Program-made: the position numbers and the translations under genes
The notes under the pieces: generated by a model
Databases searched by the model: none
What the model saw: only the letters and a program-made list of their open reading frames with translations
What the model was told of the DNA's origin: nothing
Shown here: positions 47,184 through 58,900 of the stretch, piece after piece
How positions within the stretch are numbered: the stretch's first letter is position 1
Layout of the letters: each line of letters begins with the position of its first letter
DNA from: Apiospora phragmitis
Taxonomy: Eukaryota > Ascomycota > Sordariomycetes > Amphisphaeriales > Apiosporaceae
Length of the DNA stretch: 64,000 nt
Direction of reading: 5' to 3'
Assembly (NCBI GenBank): GCA_038363925.1
Contig: JAQQWL010000002.1
Location: 434,001-498,000, forward strand

Positions 47184-47211
47184 GGGGTGTCGGTTATGAG
47201 GTGACATACGT
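47184..47211. repeat. Terminal sequence of a DNA transposon at the block border
   Basis: Read on the minus strand: ACGTATGTCACCTCATAA then CCGACACCCC, preceded by TA (47,212-47,213). It is nearly identical to the end at 28,421-28,449. The AT-rich block stops here and GH55 coding sequence starts about 40 bp further on, so the transposon end probably marks the breakpoint that removed the gene's 5' part. Confidence 0.5.
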
Positions 47212-47248
47212 TATTTATATCTATGACATGCTCATTTGCTGAATTTGC

Positions 47249-49466
47249 ATGTCGACTTTAGATACCCACGTGCGTATTGGCGGAGCTCAAAGAAGTGACC
47301 TCAGCGTGGAGAACTGCCCGAAGCAACTCGGGCACGTTGAGCCGCATTGCAAAGCGGCATCGCTGCTCATGCACTTGACGCCGGGCTCTACAGCGTACTT
47401 GGAGAACGTATGGCTCTGGGTGGCCGACCATGATATGGACAAGGTTACCCAGGACCAGATTGACGTCTACTCTGCAAGAGGTTTGCTCATTGAAAGTGAC
47501 CATGCCTGGCTCTGGGGCACATCCGTCGAGCACAATACCTTTTACCAGTATCAGCTCTCCAACGCCCGTGATGTTGTCATGGGCATGATACAAACCGAGT
47601 CGCCAGTACGTGCCCCCCATTACGCTTGACGAGGTACTCTGTGCCATTGGCGCGAAGATGTGTATCGCCTTTACCTTCATCACCCTGACCAGAATACGTA
47701 GTACTACCAACCGGCTCCCAAAGCGCCAGCGCCATTTAGCCCCGGATTGTTTTCCAACGACCCAACTTTTACTGACTGCATTGCTGGCACTACTTCGGGT
47801 TGCGCGTCGTCTTGGGCTGTTCGAATCATCGACTCTAGCTCCATCTACGTCCTCGGAGCGGGATTCTATAGCTGGTTCAACGATTACAGCCAGGACTGCC
47901 TCGGCACCGAGGATTGCCAACTCTGCGGGTTTGAGGTCGAGCAGACCAGCGACATCTGGATCTACAACCTCTGCACCAAGGCGGTCGTTGAGATGATCTC
48001 GCCCCTCGGTGGTGTCCCCACCTATGCGCGGGACAACATGAACGGCCTCCTCTCCTCTGTCCTCGCCTGGCTCCAAGGCTCGGTCGAGACGGCGGGTAAG
48101 CGAGACTTTAACGGCTACCAACTGTGGACGCCCGAGGCGGTAGACAGTCTGGTCACGGTCACGCTGCCAGAGACGTGCAAATCTGCATTGACGGAACTGA
48201 TCCGTTGCGACAATCAGACCAAGGACTTCTAGGTTCCAGGACTTCGGAGCTGGCTTGGTGACAATAACCAAACCGACGTCGTGTGTCACCAGAGTTGTGG
48301 GCAAAGCTTGCAGTCTTGGTTTGACTCTGTGAGTACTGCTTGCGATGGCTACCAAATCAGTGACGGTCTGCCGACGCTTCGCGGAGGGCGCGTCTGGGCG
48401 GGCTGGAACCAAACCTGTCTTAAGGGCACCTCGACTGATAAGTATTGTGATGGTAAGTCTTCGGAATGGTTCCACTTCCTTGCTTGCGGCATCTACCTGA
48501 TCCCCGCCTTCTTTTCCGGCAAACAGGATGGCAGCTAACCAAGGCACAGAGATAATCGATGCCTTCACTGACGTCGACGACATCGAGGACATGCCCCAAG
48601 AAGAGATATGTTCCTAGTGCTGGTTGGAACAATACTCCATGATGCAGAAATCCCCGTATTTCCTCTAAGATGATTTCCTCAAATCTCAACTTAACTATTC
48701 CTTCGAGCGCTGTGGCATCGACGGCAACACCACGATCCCTAACTCCCCCATCAAGACATCCAAGCCAAGTCAGTTCTGTTACACAGACAAGTATTACACC
48801 ACGAAAGCGGACGACACATGCGACTCCATCGCCAAGTCGCACAGCCTGTCCTCCGCGTCGCTGTACCAGAGCAACCCGGACGGCATCCACAACTGCAAGG
48901 ATATTGCCGAGGGAACGGAGCTGTGCCTGCCGGACAGCTGCCAAGAGACGTACGAGCTCATGCCGGGCGACAACTGCACTTCGATCGAGATGAACCGGAC
49001 CGAGGCCCTGCATAGCTGGTCCGAGGGCTACGTGCGCAAGTACAATCGGTGGGTGAACGAGGCCTGCGACAACCTGCAGTTCACGAGCGACAACGTCTTC
49101 GGGCACATCCTGTGCCTCTCGCCCCAGGGCGGCACCTTCATCGGCAACGCCTCCACCATCGGCGACACCACGACGCCTAATCGCTCCAACGGGTACTCGG
49201 ACCATGTCACGGCGCCGCCCGCCAACGCGACGATCGCGGAGGGCACTGCCCGCAAGTGCGGCGTCTGGCATGTCGCGGCCGAGGCGGGCGACGAGTGCGG
49301 GCCCATCGCATACGGCAGCGGCACCACCGTCGCCATCTTCTTGCGGGTCAACCCTTCGTTGGGCGACGTCGTCTCTGAGTGCACTTCCGAACTCGTTCCC
49401 GGACTGGCTTACTGTGCCGTCCCCTTCATCTATTGGGACGACGAGTATTATGACGAGGAACTCTGA
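47249..49466 (+). pseudogene. GH55 glucanase-LysM fusion gene, 5' truncated and with nonsense codons
   Basis: C-terminal two thirds of a secreted fungal protein joining a GH55-type beta-helix (exo-beta-1,3-glucanase family) to LysM chitin/glucan-binding modules. Exons inferred: 47,249-47,605, 47,702-48,452 and 48,535-49,466, all in one frame. GH55 part: GGAQRSDLSVENCPK, LENVWLWVADHDMD, QIDVYSARGLLIES, YQYQLSNARDVVMGMIQTES, WIYNLCTKAVVEMISPLGG. Then three LysM-like modules: YYTTKADDTCDSIAKSHSLS, YELMPGDNCTSIEMN and VWHVAAEAGDECGPIA. Lesions: TAG at 48,230-48,232, TAG at 48,615-48,617 and TAA at 48,666-48,668. The signal peptide and first GH55 half are gone: a TGA lies just upstream of 47,249 and then the transposon border. 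The first stop fits CAG to TAG; the other two replace likely Tyr codons. Intron borders are still good, so decay is fairly recent. Confidence 0.8.
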
Positions 49467-49941
49467 TATTAACCAGGGTAGCGCGTTTATGTTATGCCTG
49501 ATACCTATAGGTATTAAAGGGAAGGTTATGTGCTTAAGTTATATATACCTATATCCTCAAACGAGCTTTTTGTTCTAAAAGAAGAGGAAGAATGGCGAGC
49601 TAAGTTTAGCCAAGACGTACTTCTTAACATACTTCTGTGACGAATAATAGAACAAAGGGGTCCGCCTAAGGTGGTATATAATTTTCTTACTTTGCCCCTC
49701 CCGGCGAAAAGCCTCCCAGGTCCTCGATATCCTTGTTCGCGGCGTCACGGAGATGGGCTTCGAACTACCACGCGTGTACAGACACACCCATAGCCGCTCA
49801 TGTAAGTAGCTCCCGGGGAAGTCAGGGGTAACAGTACACCTTTCGGCTGGCGGGGTTGGATCCACTAAACCCCGAGTTCGTTTATCGGCCAACTCTTCTT
49901 TTCACTTCTTCCTTTCCCAAACACCGTCCCGACCTCGACTG
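49467..49941. other. Intergenic region, no gene seen
   Basis: Ordinary composition. A minus-strand open frame (49,575-49,892) shows no motif and is not supported. Confidence 0.4.
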
Positions 49942-50701
49942 ATGATCCCGCACCACCGGCTTGCGACCGCCAACTTTGCGAAAATGTCTGACACGTCCGA
50001 CACATTTCGTAAACAAGCATTCGCCTTCCGTACTAGAAGAGAGCTGGAGGCACTAGACTATGTACAACGCCATACGTCGATTCCGCTTCCCACGGTGATC
50101 GAGGGCTACGTCCCAGAACGGTGGGGATCGGGAAGTGGGTTGGATCCTGATGAGCCGCCTGCCCGGCCAGCAGCTCGGCGAGGCGTGGCCACGAATGGGC
50201 GAAGAAGCTAGGACTCGGACAGCTCAAGAGCTTCGACCCTATCTTCAACAACTGCGCCATCTTCGGGCCCCTCCAGACTCGCCCTACGCTCTTGGCTCTT
50301 GCTATGGGGGACCTGTGTACGATCATCGCCTCAGCAACAGGGAGACATATGGGCCGTTTGCGTCCATCCGCGACTTCAACGACTTTCTGGCCGCCCCCGT
50401 GAAGAAGTGTCCACGCCCCGACTGTGTCGAAAAGTATCGCAGCCAACTACCGGATGACTACGGTGCCGTCTTCTCTCATGCTGATCTGTCAGTGGAGAAC
50501 ATCTTGGTGGATGCCGTCTCCGGGAGTATTACTGGTATCGTGGATTGGGAAATGGTAGGTTTCTGGCCCGAGTGGTGGGAGTATCGGAAGGCCCTATTTG
50601 GTTCGCGGACCGAGCACGCTTGGTAGGTGAAGCTAGTCCAACAGGTATTGACAGAATATACGGGCGAGACAGAGGTTGATATGGATTTGGAGATGTTTTA
50701 A
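49942..50701 (+). pseudogene. Aminoglycoside-phosphotransferase-family kinase, frameshifted
   Basis: Fungal APH-type small-molecule kinase relic. The first frame from ATG 49,942 (alternative ATG 49,984) reads FAFRTRRELEALDYVQRHTS then LPTVIEGYVPERWG. At about 50,115-50,135 the homologous frame jumps by one base and continues GWILMSRLPGQQLGEAW. The catalytic loop is present as HADLSVENILVD, matching HxDxxxxN, and the metal-binding Asp as GIVDWEMVGFWPEWWEY. A TAG at 50,624-50,626 follows ..RTEHAW where a second Trp (TGG) is likely; beyond it the same frame reads VKLVQQVLTEYTGETEVDMD to TAA at 50,699-50,701. One frameshift plus one nonsense codon make a pseudogene likely; a sequencing error could explain only one of them. 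The substrate is unknown. Confidence 0.75.
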
Positions 50702-51267
50702 TAGCACTGATTTGATCGATGCTTCCAAGCCAGGGCTTCCCGTCCCATTAGAAACGCCCATAAGCGATGTGGACATCTGTACAAGTGACTGGCGTCCTGC
50801 AGTCCTTCTACCTCTGAGACCAGAGGCAGCCCAATTCAGCCAATTCAGCCAGATGAAAAGAGTTATGGAAGTTTCTTTTTAAGGATATTCAAGGGGAGTT
50901 TGTCCTTCAAATTTGGCTAGAAAAGATGAGTCGAGTGGAAGGAAAACTCACATCTTGGGCACTGGGTTAGCTGGCAGGTTGAGATCTCGAGTTTCTTGAG
51001 ACCAAAAGTATTAGGTTGGCAAACACGGTCCGCTGATTCGTGGTACCAATACGCATGGAGAAAAATATATCCTGCAGAGAAGGCCGCCCGGGGGCGGGCT
51101 GCCTCAGCATTCATCCAAAACTCTACAGTCCTAAGCTAATACACACGAAGCCAGGGGTCCCCAATTACATAAATTGCCCTGCACAGAAGGTCAGAAGTAA
51201 CCATCCCTCTCCCTTCTACCTCTTCTTCTTCATTACTTACGTACTTCCCAATTCTCCTATCTATTCT
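50702..51267. other. Intergenic region, no gene seen
   Basis: Ordinary composition. It holds the 3' flank of the minus-strand glycosyltransferase-like gene. Small open frames lack support. Confidence 0.4.
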
Positions 51268-52944
51268 TCATTCCCAGTCCCTCACCACCCGCCACTGGTC
51301 CCCCGTCCTGTACCGCCCCCCGAGGTCGCACCCGCGGTGCCCCCACTTGCGCGCGAAGAGCTGCTTGCCGGCCTCGGTCAGCAGCTGCACCGCCTCCTCG
51401 AACCCGGCCGCGTCGTAGTGGAAGGGCTCGCCCGCGCCGCCCGCCTGCGCCCACTGCCACGTGTTGCGCCCCCGGGCGCCGCCGTGCTTGTGGTGGAACA
51501 TGTTGTCCGCCTCGCGCCGGAGCTGCCACCAGTAGTCCGTCGGCAGGGTCGTGTTCAGGGGCTCGTGGGGGAAGGGGACGTCGCGTTTGGTCTGCTGGTG
51601 GGGTGGGGGTGGGGGTGGTTGTCTGAGTAGTGATATCCTCTTCTCTTGGGTACTAGTAGTAGTCGAACTAGTAGTAGAAGAGGCAGATGGTGGTGTGTAG
51701 TAGGCTTTAGAGTCGCCATCGCTTCTTCTTCCTCTTCTCCGTCGCTCTGTGTGGCTGTCCATTTTCTTCTTCTCTTCCGGCGGCGGCGGCGGCGGATTCG
51801 GATCCGTAAACCGCGGCGTCACGGCCGGGTCCCGGTAGAGCGCGCGCAGGTCGTCGAACACGGCGGCCGTGTCGGTGATGACGCCCGCGTCGGCCGGCTC
51901 GACGCTCCAGCCGTCCATGGCGAAGCGCGAGTATGTATCGCAGTCGGTCATGTAGTACGGGATGAACGTGTCCCAGCCGCCGATGGCCTCGAGCGCCGCG
52001 GGGTTCTGCAGCGTCAGGTGGTCGTACGCGAAGAAGCGCGCCGCCCAGCGCGGTGGGGCTGACGAGGGCGGGGATTTCGGCGATGGGGGCGTAGGCCAGA
52101 ACTTCCGGAGTCGGTCCTTATTAGATCTGGCGGGGATGGTGATGTCGCCACCGCTACTGTCATCGCTACTGCTACTGTTACTATTACTGCGTAGCGTCTG
52201 CTGCAACGTCTCGAGACATAAGGTGTAGAGCGACTTGTACCCCGGCTGCCCCGCCGGCTCCGTGAGCCCCGGCACGCCGTCCTCATGCGAGAGCGCGACG
52301 ACGTCCATATGGCTCCAGAAGTAGTAAGGCCAGCCATGCTCGTACGAGAGCGCCAAGAAGAAATTCTGCAGCTGGGCGAAGCTGAGCAGGACGGGCGTCT
52401 GGACGACGCGGACGCCCAACACGTCGCGCAGTTGGGTGTGGTTCAGGAAGCGCGGGTTCTGGAGCGACAGCTGCGCCCGCGCGTTGGCCTGCTGGGTCCC
52501 CGTGTTCTCCACCACGTACAGCTGGTCCGCCGGCCAGCCCGCCGTCAGGTACGAGACCACGGTCTGCAGCAGCATCGGCCAGTTGCGGGTGAAGCCGATC
52601 AGCAGCGGCGGCGCGACCGCGAGGCCGTCGTACTGCTTCCACGCGTCCTTGGCGGGGACGTTGTAGACCGGGATCGGCGGGGGTGTCGAGGTCTGGGACA
52701 GGAGGGGGAACGGGTCCTGGATCGGCGGGACGGTGTAGGTCGGCGCCGGCTTGTACTTGAGAGGAGGCAGAGGCGGTGGTAGTGCGGGTTCATCTGCCTG
52801 GACACCCTGCCTTCCCGGAGACCATGGTTTCGCAACGTAGGGGTGGGTAAGTCGCAGTCGGAGATAGGGGTGAATCAGGGCCGTCGCACCCAGCAGTAGG
52901 ACTATCCCGCATAGCAGCACATTCCACCTCGGGAGCAGATGCAT
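51268..52944 (-). CDS. Membrane-anchored glycosyltransferase-like protein
   Basis: A single uninterrupted exon encodes 558 residues. The ATG at 52,944 was chosen because the frame upstream has no other ATG and because it places a type-II signal anchor (WNVLLCGIVLLLGATALI, about residues 7-26) at the N-terminus, as in Golgi glycosyltransferases. A Pro-rich stem follows. The catalytic-like region has GFTRNWPMLLQTVVSYLTAG, YVVENTG, SFAQLQNFF and YYFWSHMDVVALS, where HMD may serve as the DxD-type metal site. Further on are FFAYDHLTLQNPAALEAIGG and YYMTDCDTYSRFAMDGW, and near the end FARKWGHRGCDL. This pattern matches a fungal family recalled as nucleotide-diphospho-sugar-transferase-like; donor and acceptor are unknown. 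Two variable low-complexity insertions (Ser/Asp-rich and Pro/Lys/Arg-rich) lie in the middle. No lesion was seen. It may act in the Golgi on glycoproteins or glycolipids (inference). Confidence 0.8.
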   Translation of the reverse strand: MHLLPRWNVLLCGIVLLLGATALIHPYLRLRLTHPYVAKPWSPGRQGVQADEPALPPPLPPLKYKPAPTYTVPPIQDPFPLLSQTSTPPPIPVYNVPAKDAWKQYDGLAVAPPLLIGFTRNWPMLLQTVVSYLTAGWPADQLYVVENTGTQQANARAQLSLQNPRFLNHTQLRDVLGVRVVQTPVLLSFAQLQNFFLALSYEHGWPYYFWSHMDVVALSHEDGVPGLTEPAGQPGYKSLYTLCLETLQQTLRSNSNSSSSDDSSGGDITIPARSNKDRLRKFWPTPPSPKSPPSSAPPRWAARFFAYDHLTLQNPAALEAIGGWDTFIPYYMTDCDTYSRFAMDGWSVEPADAGVITDTAAVFDDLRALYRDPAVTPRFTDPNPPPPPPEEKKKMDSHTERRRRGRRSDGDSKAYYTPPSASSTTSSTTTSTQEKRISLLRQPPPPPPHQQTKRDVPFPHEPLNTTLPTDYWWQLRREADNMFHHKHGGARGRNTWQWAQAGGAGEPFHYDAAGFEEAVQLLTEAGKQLFARKWGHRGCDLGGRYRTGDQWRVVRDWE

Positions 52945-55900
52945 CGCTAGTACTGACCAACTGGGGGGCTCTAGCCAGGCCAAAATGGAAGCATTGCTGC
53001 TAACCTGGCCGGCCGGCAAAGGGCTACGCGCTCTTTATGGGGGAGGGCCATCTGCCCGCTTGTGTCCACTCATGATCGAAGGTGCGGACCGTCAGCGGCC
53101 AAAAAAGCCGAGCAAGTTTTAATTCGAGCAGGGGCAAACCGCAATCATTCTCGAACGCCGCGGGAGGTCAAGCCGTACCTAACATTAAGGAAAACCAAAC
53201 ATCGTTCTAGGGCGAATGGCGGATACTCATTACCGTGGCGCATGACTTGCCGTGGATCCTCCGATATCCAAGCACTTGCTGAGGAAGAGAAGAGAGATAG
53301 ACAAAGACTTGATGGCGAGAAGGGTACGTGAAGTGAGTATTACGGTAAGTCGGAACATGCAACGACGTCAGCTGCCATGAGAAAGACGGACGCAACTCGG
53401 TAGCACCTGTGAAACGATTTTCTCCAAGCTCAAAGCAAGATCTTGGAAAAGACGTGTAACATCGGCAGGTCTGGAACGAGGACTCGGGTGCCCAAGCTCG
53501 TGGCCAACATCTGCTGTACGATTGACGAGGCGCCGCCATTGGGGGCCGAACCCGAGTTTCTTTGGTCTACCCAAGCCACTCCATCTCCTCTCAATAGCCA
53601 ATGATATTACGGCAGTTACCCAAACAGCATGCACCTATGGATACGTGTAGTGTAGGTCCTGTGGCGCGGGAATTGTGGGAGTCTGGTTGAGGTGGGAAGC
53701 TCGAAGTACTACCCTCGCGCACATGGAGTGAGAATGGAGGGACTCTAGGTATATAGTCTAGCCAATTGCTTTGATTTGTGCGATAGAGAGATAGCATATG
53801 GCGTACTTGTTTGGTCTCGTTATGAACCGCGCGACAACAAGTCCCAGATACTGCAGATACTGGTGAATATTGAGAACCCCCTATCCGTCCACCCTTGAGT
53901 TGGAAGCAACCAGAGTCGAGTACTCAGCATGCACCATCCGATTCGTGGATGAGATAGGTAACTTGCTTCTTATTCAGACGGCCGTTGATGATCAATCTGG
54001 TAACCTAGTAACAGCACGCAACCTTCAAGTAATCGGTACACTCATATTGTCGAGCGTTACTTGCTTGAGACGGCGAAGTTTATCGATCGGACGTTCTGTG
54101 GTTTAGATGAGGCTCAGGAATAATAAACTACCGACACTGGAATTGCATGAATAACTAGGGGGAAACTATATACTTGTCTCAGCTCAGCTCAGCTCAGGTC
54201 GGCCAAGGACGAAGTGCTTTATTTTATTAGTCTTTCGGGTATTGATGAAATGGCTTCATAATTAATTCTTACTCCAGCCGCAGCAGAGTGCGTTTGTCGT
54301 GAAGTTATTGTAACGGGCGGGCGATCATATCTTCAAAGAGATCCCAAATCATCATCTCTGGCGCGCTTTATCGTTCAAGCTAAGCTGCCCCCGAAGAAAT
54401 GGCTGTCTTACCGATCATTACCAGGTTGAGTAGGCATGGACATATGACCTGTGTGTGGAATCAGACGTTTCCTCCTATGGGGTGGATTCGCTACCCCAAA
54501 GTTCCATTCCCCGTGAAGTCACTTATTAATGAACCTGGCTAGCCGGCTCTGCTTTTTCTTTCGACGAAGAAGTGATGCTGTCGTCTGGGATCGGATCTAC
54601 ATGCTCAAGATTGCGGTCAACAACCCCGCGCCAAAACCGACGACCGACCCCGCCTCGACGCTAATGATAAGCTTAGCTGGCCGGGCCCCAAATCCCACCC
54701 TCCAAGATGCAGTATCTTGTCGATCGTTACTTATTGCTTGTTGACAGCCCCCCCAAATACCGATGTGAGTATGGACTGATTGTCATCATCCATCATCATT
54801 TCATCGTCCATCATCCAACTGGGGGGCGGTCTCCAAGTCCGACACCGCAACATCGTCGGTCATGCCACCGGTCCAAGATGATTCCATCGTCTTGCCATGG
54901 CCAATAATGCAGATCTGAGAGAAAAAGAAGAAGAAAAAGCGACATTCGGATTCTTGTGATACTGAGTTTAAACCACTCCAAGAATGTCCTATTCTGGTTA
55001 TCAGCATCACCCTAAGACATCCGGATCCCCGTCAACTGCCCTTCCTCCTGCACCCCAGGCGCCACACTTCTGAATTCCATGCAACAGTGTACACAGCAGT
55101 AGGTTAGTGTGTGCATACGACTTACAAGCCCAACAACCTCCGCGTGCTCGCTGCCGATCAGTTTCTCCCTGCTTGTGATCCCGTCGTCCACTGTGACTCT
55201 GTTGGTGCATCGTAACAAACGCGGGACCCCAATCGGGGGTAACGAAATGTATCACAGTTATATCTGCATTCCCTGGGCGAACCATATCTAACAATGCCGG
55301 CGTCTCTGCCAGTAAATGTTGCCTCACGTCCCAATGTGCTGAGTACCTCCCTCCGAGACTGGCTGACCAGTGTTGTTGTTAGGTTGGCGATAGTGTTAGT
55401 GTGACTACCTCGGCATATGGCAACATTGACACCTCGACCGACTGGGGCGCGAGGTGCTACCGAAAGCGGACATCCACCTCCCCAACCCATGTAACCGATC
55501 AGTCTGCGGCGCCGATCACTGTGACCCCATGGGTACCGGTAACCACCACTTAGTATGTATCCTGACCTGTACATATGTAGGTCTCACATTCAACCCTATT
55601 GAAGTAAAATGCTACAGTTGCAATGCCAATTCTGCTGCCCAGATCACTCGCAACCGACCGATGGACCGAAGGCTAGGTGACTTTTCGATAGGTCTCGAGA
55701 TATGGTACGGGAAGACTGATGAGCTTCTTCGCCAATCTAACAAGTGCTTAACCTAGGTTAGCTCTCTCTCTCTCTCTCTCTCTCTCGCTCGCTCTTGGGG
55801 ACTGGCGACGACGGTCTTGGTCGATAGTTCATTGATCTACATGCTTACTTACTTTATCTTTCTGATAAGAAAACCGACCCGGTGACTAGAGATCTCCAAA

Positions 55901-58900
55901 CCCCGCGATCTACCTTGGCAGGTCCCGTCCGGGCTCTGGCCGCGCATGACTTCATCACCTCAGGAATCTTTTTTTGGATGCCGCGGCTCGTGGTGCATCT
56001 CTATCTTCAAATGTCTTGGGGGCATAGGTAGTAGTAGATAAGGAACTGTGGGTGTGCAGGTGCAGCAGATGAGCTTCACCCCTTTCCGTAATGGAAACAC
56101 CACAACCCGCCAGAAAGAGAAGCTCACGAGATGAAATGTTGTGTGAAAGGGATAGTCGGCGCGATTCCACTTTGTGTGTGTGCGTAAATGCGCTGTTCAT
56201 GCTGTGGTCTAGATGCCTAGTAGAGGTCCTACGGTATGGGTCGAACAGCTGACCCTCGTGAGTTTGTGAAGCCATTGTTCGACGCGGGTCGTATGTTCTA
56301 TCCTATAGCTGCGACGATCGTGAGGGGAAAAGCGATAGGTCTGGACTTGATGGCCACTCTCCTATCTCCACTTTCATGTTGCTTGTCGGTGAGATGTAGC
56401 AGTGCAGGGCAGGGTGGTGACAAAGCCGCCCAGTGGAGTAACTTCGGTTGATGCTTACCCCCGGCATCGACTTTGATGCCCAGTGAGGTTCCGTATGTAC
56501 TTCACTTTTCGCATGATTGCGATATACCAAGGAAGGAAAAGAGAAAGAAGAAGAAAATAATAGAAGATTAAAACTCAATAAAGCGACGAGGGTCTTGGAA
56601 GCGGTGAATGGTCGTCGGTGTGATCGGGATGGTGAGGCTTTCATGGAGGAGGTATCGAAATCCATAGTATGGTATCAAATCAATGAATTCCGGGGAAGGG
56701 TCCCGAATCCCCATGGGCGGATCCCACTTGAAGTGTGGTGGTCTTGGGAGATCTATCTCCGAGACTTTCTGGCGGGCGGCGGGGGCATGTGGACTCAATG
56801 CCCATTGTGCGACGTGGGAAGGACCAAAAGGCACCTTTGAGTCATGACTCTTCGCCGATGCAAGTAGAAGAAATAAGGCGGAAAAAAAAATCTTGGTGAT
56901 GACTGCATTCCCGAATGTCGCGGAGTATTTCCCTGGTGAGATTCATGGTCACCGCTTCTCGCCCGACGTTGCACGCCTCGCTTCATTGCACTTCACTTCC
57001 CACTCAACTTTGTAGTTGGTGACAAGAGGCGGGCGGCGCTTCGGCGATATCGAACCCTCGGGAACAACGGACGCATGAACGAGAAACGCTCTAGACGACG
57101 ACGACGGCAGAAAGTATCCAGACCCGTTAGCAGGTTGGGTATCTCCTGTCTGTGTTTGCGTGCCATTCGAACGAAGTGGCGGGCATGCTTGGCATGTTTA
57201 TTGCCAGTTGGTCACATGTTCGTTTGTGGTGGTGGACGATGCACGTTGATTTGCGAAACGGCCCCCAGGCTGGAAACAATTAACCTACTGTAGTAGGTTA
57301 CATTGGAATCAAACTCGGCACGCCGTCAAGCCCATCGCCAGTCCGGCCTTCCCCCCCCAAGCGATGGTCGTCCACGTAAGACGCCAAAAGGCGCATGGCA
57401 TTGACGAATCTGGAGTGTGCTACGCCACACAGCTAAGAAAATTGTTACATCATCCATCTGGTGACGGCCAATAAGCTTAACCACGTATCTCTGTCCCCCT
57501 GAACTAGTGGTTTTCGTTTTTGTTGTTGTTTGGATTACTTTTTCTTCCCAATGATGATGATGATACCTATGACCCTGTGAGTGGGATGAAAGAATGTGCA
57601 GTAGGGTGTACAAGCAAAAAGCCGGAGCCGATAGTGGGCACTGAAAGGAAGAGGACCCCACCAACAACACTTTTTCAGGGCTATTGACCGGGTCTGGGAT
57701 AGTGGGTTGGGTGGTGTTGCGCTTCGGTAGTTGGAGACCAGATGATCGACGTGCCGGCGCTGGCGCTGGTTGCTTGCCGCGCAGGCCAAACCTTGAATCA
57801 GACGGATTGGGTTGGGTCGGTTGGTTAGATCCTCGCCAAGGAAGGATACGGGTACTTTATCTCATCACACCCATTCATCATCACATGGATCGGGATGGAT
57901 AGAGATCACTCACCCAGGGCCAGGGCATTTCAGCGGGACAGAAGAAAACTGAGTTGGATGTGTTATTTTTCGCATTCTCTTATCACGCAGATGAGGTCCA
58001 TGTTTTCGGTCTTCAGCGTGCTGGCATCTTCGGACTCGGGTTAGATTTGCTGAAGGTTCGGGATTGCCTAATGTGACTTAAGCTGACCAGATGCGGCTCC
58101 TGCGGCAGAGGAAGCACAGAAGCGAAGACCCAAGCCCCCCTGCGCCTCGTTCTTGCTTGGGGGGCCTATTGCTTTAGGGGCTCTAATAAGGGAGCAACAA
58201 CAAATCAACAATATTCCCTTTGAATGATGATGACACGCGCATGCCTCCTTTTTCTAAGAATGGGTGATGCCAAGCGAGCCTGTCACATTCTCCCGTCCCT
58301 CTGCATCGCCCTGGCCCCCCATGGAGGAATAGATTGCCAAAAATTGAGTCTTGCCAGATTCGATAAATCCATATTAGATTGCGGTTCAATAAAGGTTGTC
58401 TGTCACCCCAAGACTCATCATCCCGAAGGGGAGCAGCTGAGAGCATCTCAAGATGTGGAATCAAATGAGCTTATGCGTACCTGTAGATACGCAGCTTGGC
58501 AGGTACTTCCTTTTTCTTCTTCTTCCCTTCACCCATCCAATCCATATCCAGACATCCGCACACTTGCACATCTATCTGGAGACGCGGACCCACGCCAAGC
58601 TTTGTAGATGGTGTCGCCGTCTCCGTTATCGACTGACAAGCTTGACGATTGGAACCTGACCTAGCATGTACCACGTAACTTAGGGGTAAGTTGAGACAGC
58701 ATCTTGGCATGTGGGATGTACCGCCCATCCATCCAGATGCGGGAGCGTTGTTCTTGTCTCCCTCCTCTCTCTGCATTAGCTGTCCCTAACGCGAAGGGTA
58801 TTCGACGGGGCGTCGTCCGGCTAGACTAGGAACCCAAAGTGGAGTGTGTGAGCAAACCTGAGCAGCTTAGGGGACCTTGAGGGGACAAAGACATGCAAAG

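Larger units (their letters stand above)
39640..47211. repeat. AT-rich, RIP-mutated transposon block 2
   Basis: Second block with the same dinucleotide signature as block 1 (few CA/TG, many TA and CG). It holds gypsy-type LTR sequence, tRNA-like repeats, an internally deleted copia element and solo copia LTRs. On the left it fades gradually out of the WD40 relic. On the right it ends abruptly at a transposon terminus at 47,184-47,211. Confidence 0.85.

Noticed and set aside
47258..48592. 444-codon minus-strand open frame
   Set aside because: It is antisense to the GH55-LysM relic, whose plus strand has clear family motifs and splice sites. The minus frame has no motif and owes its length to GC-rich codon structure.
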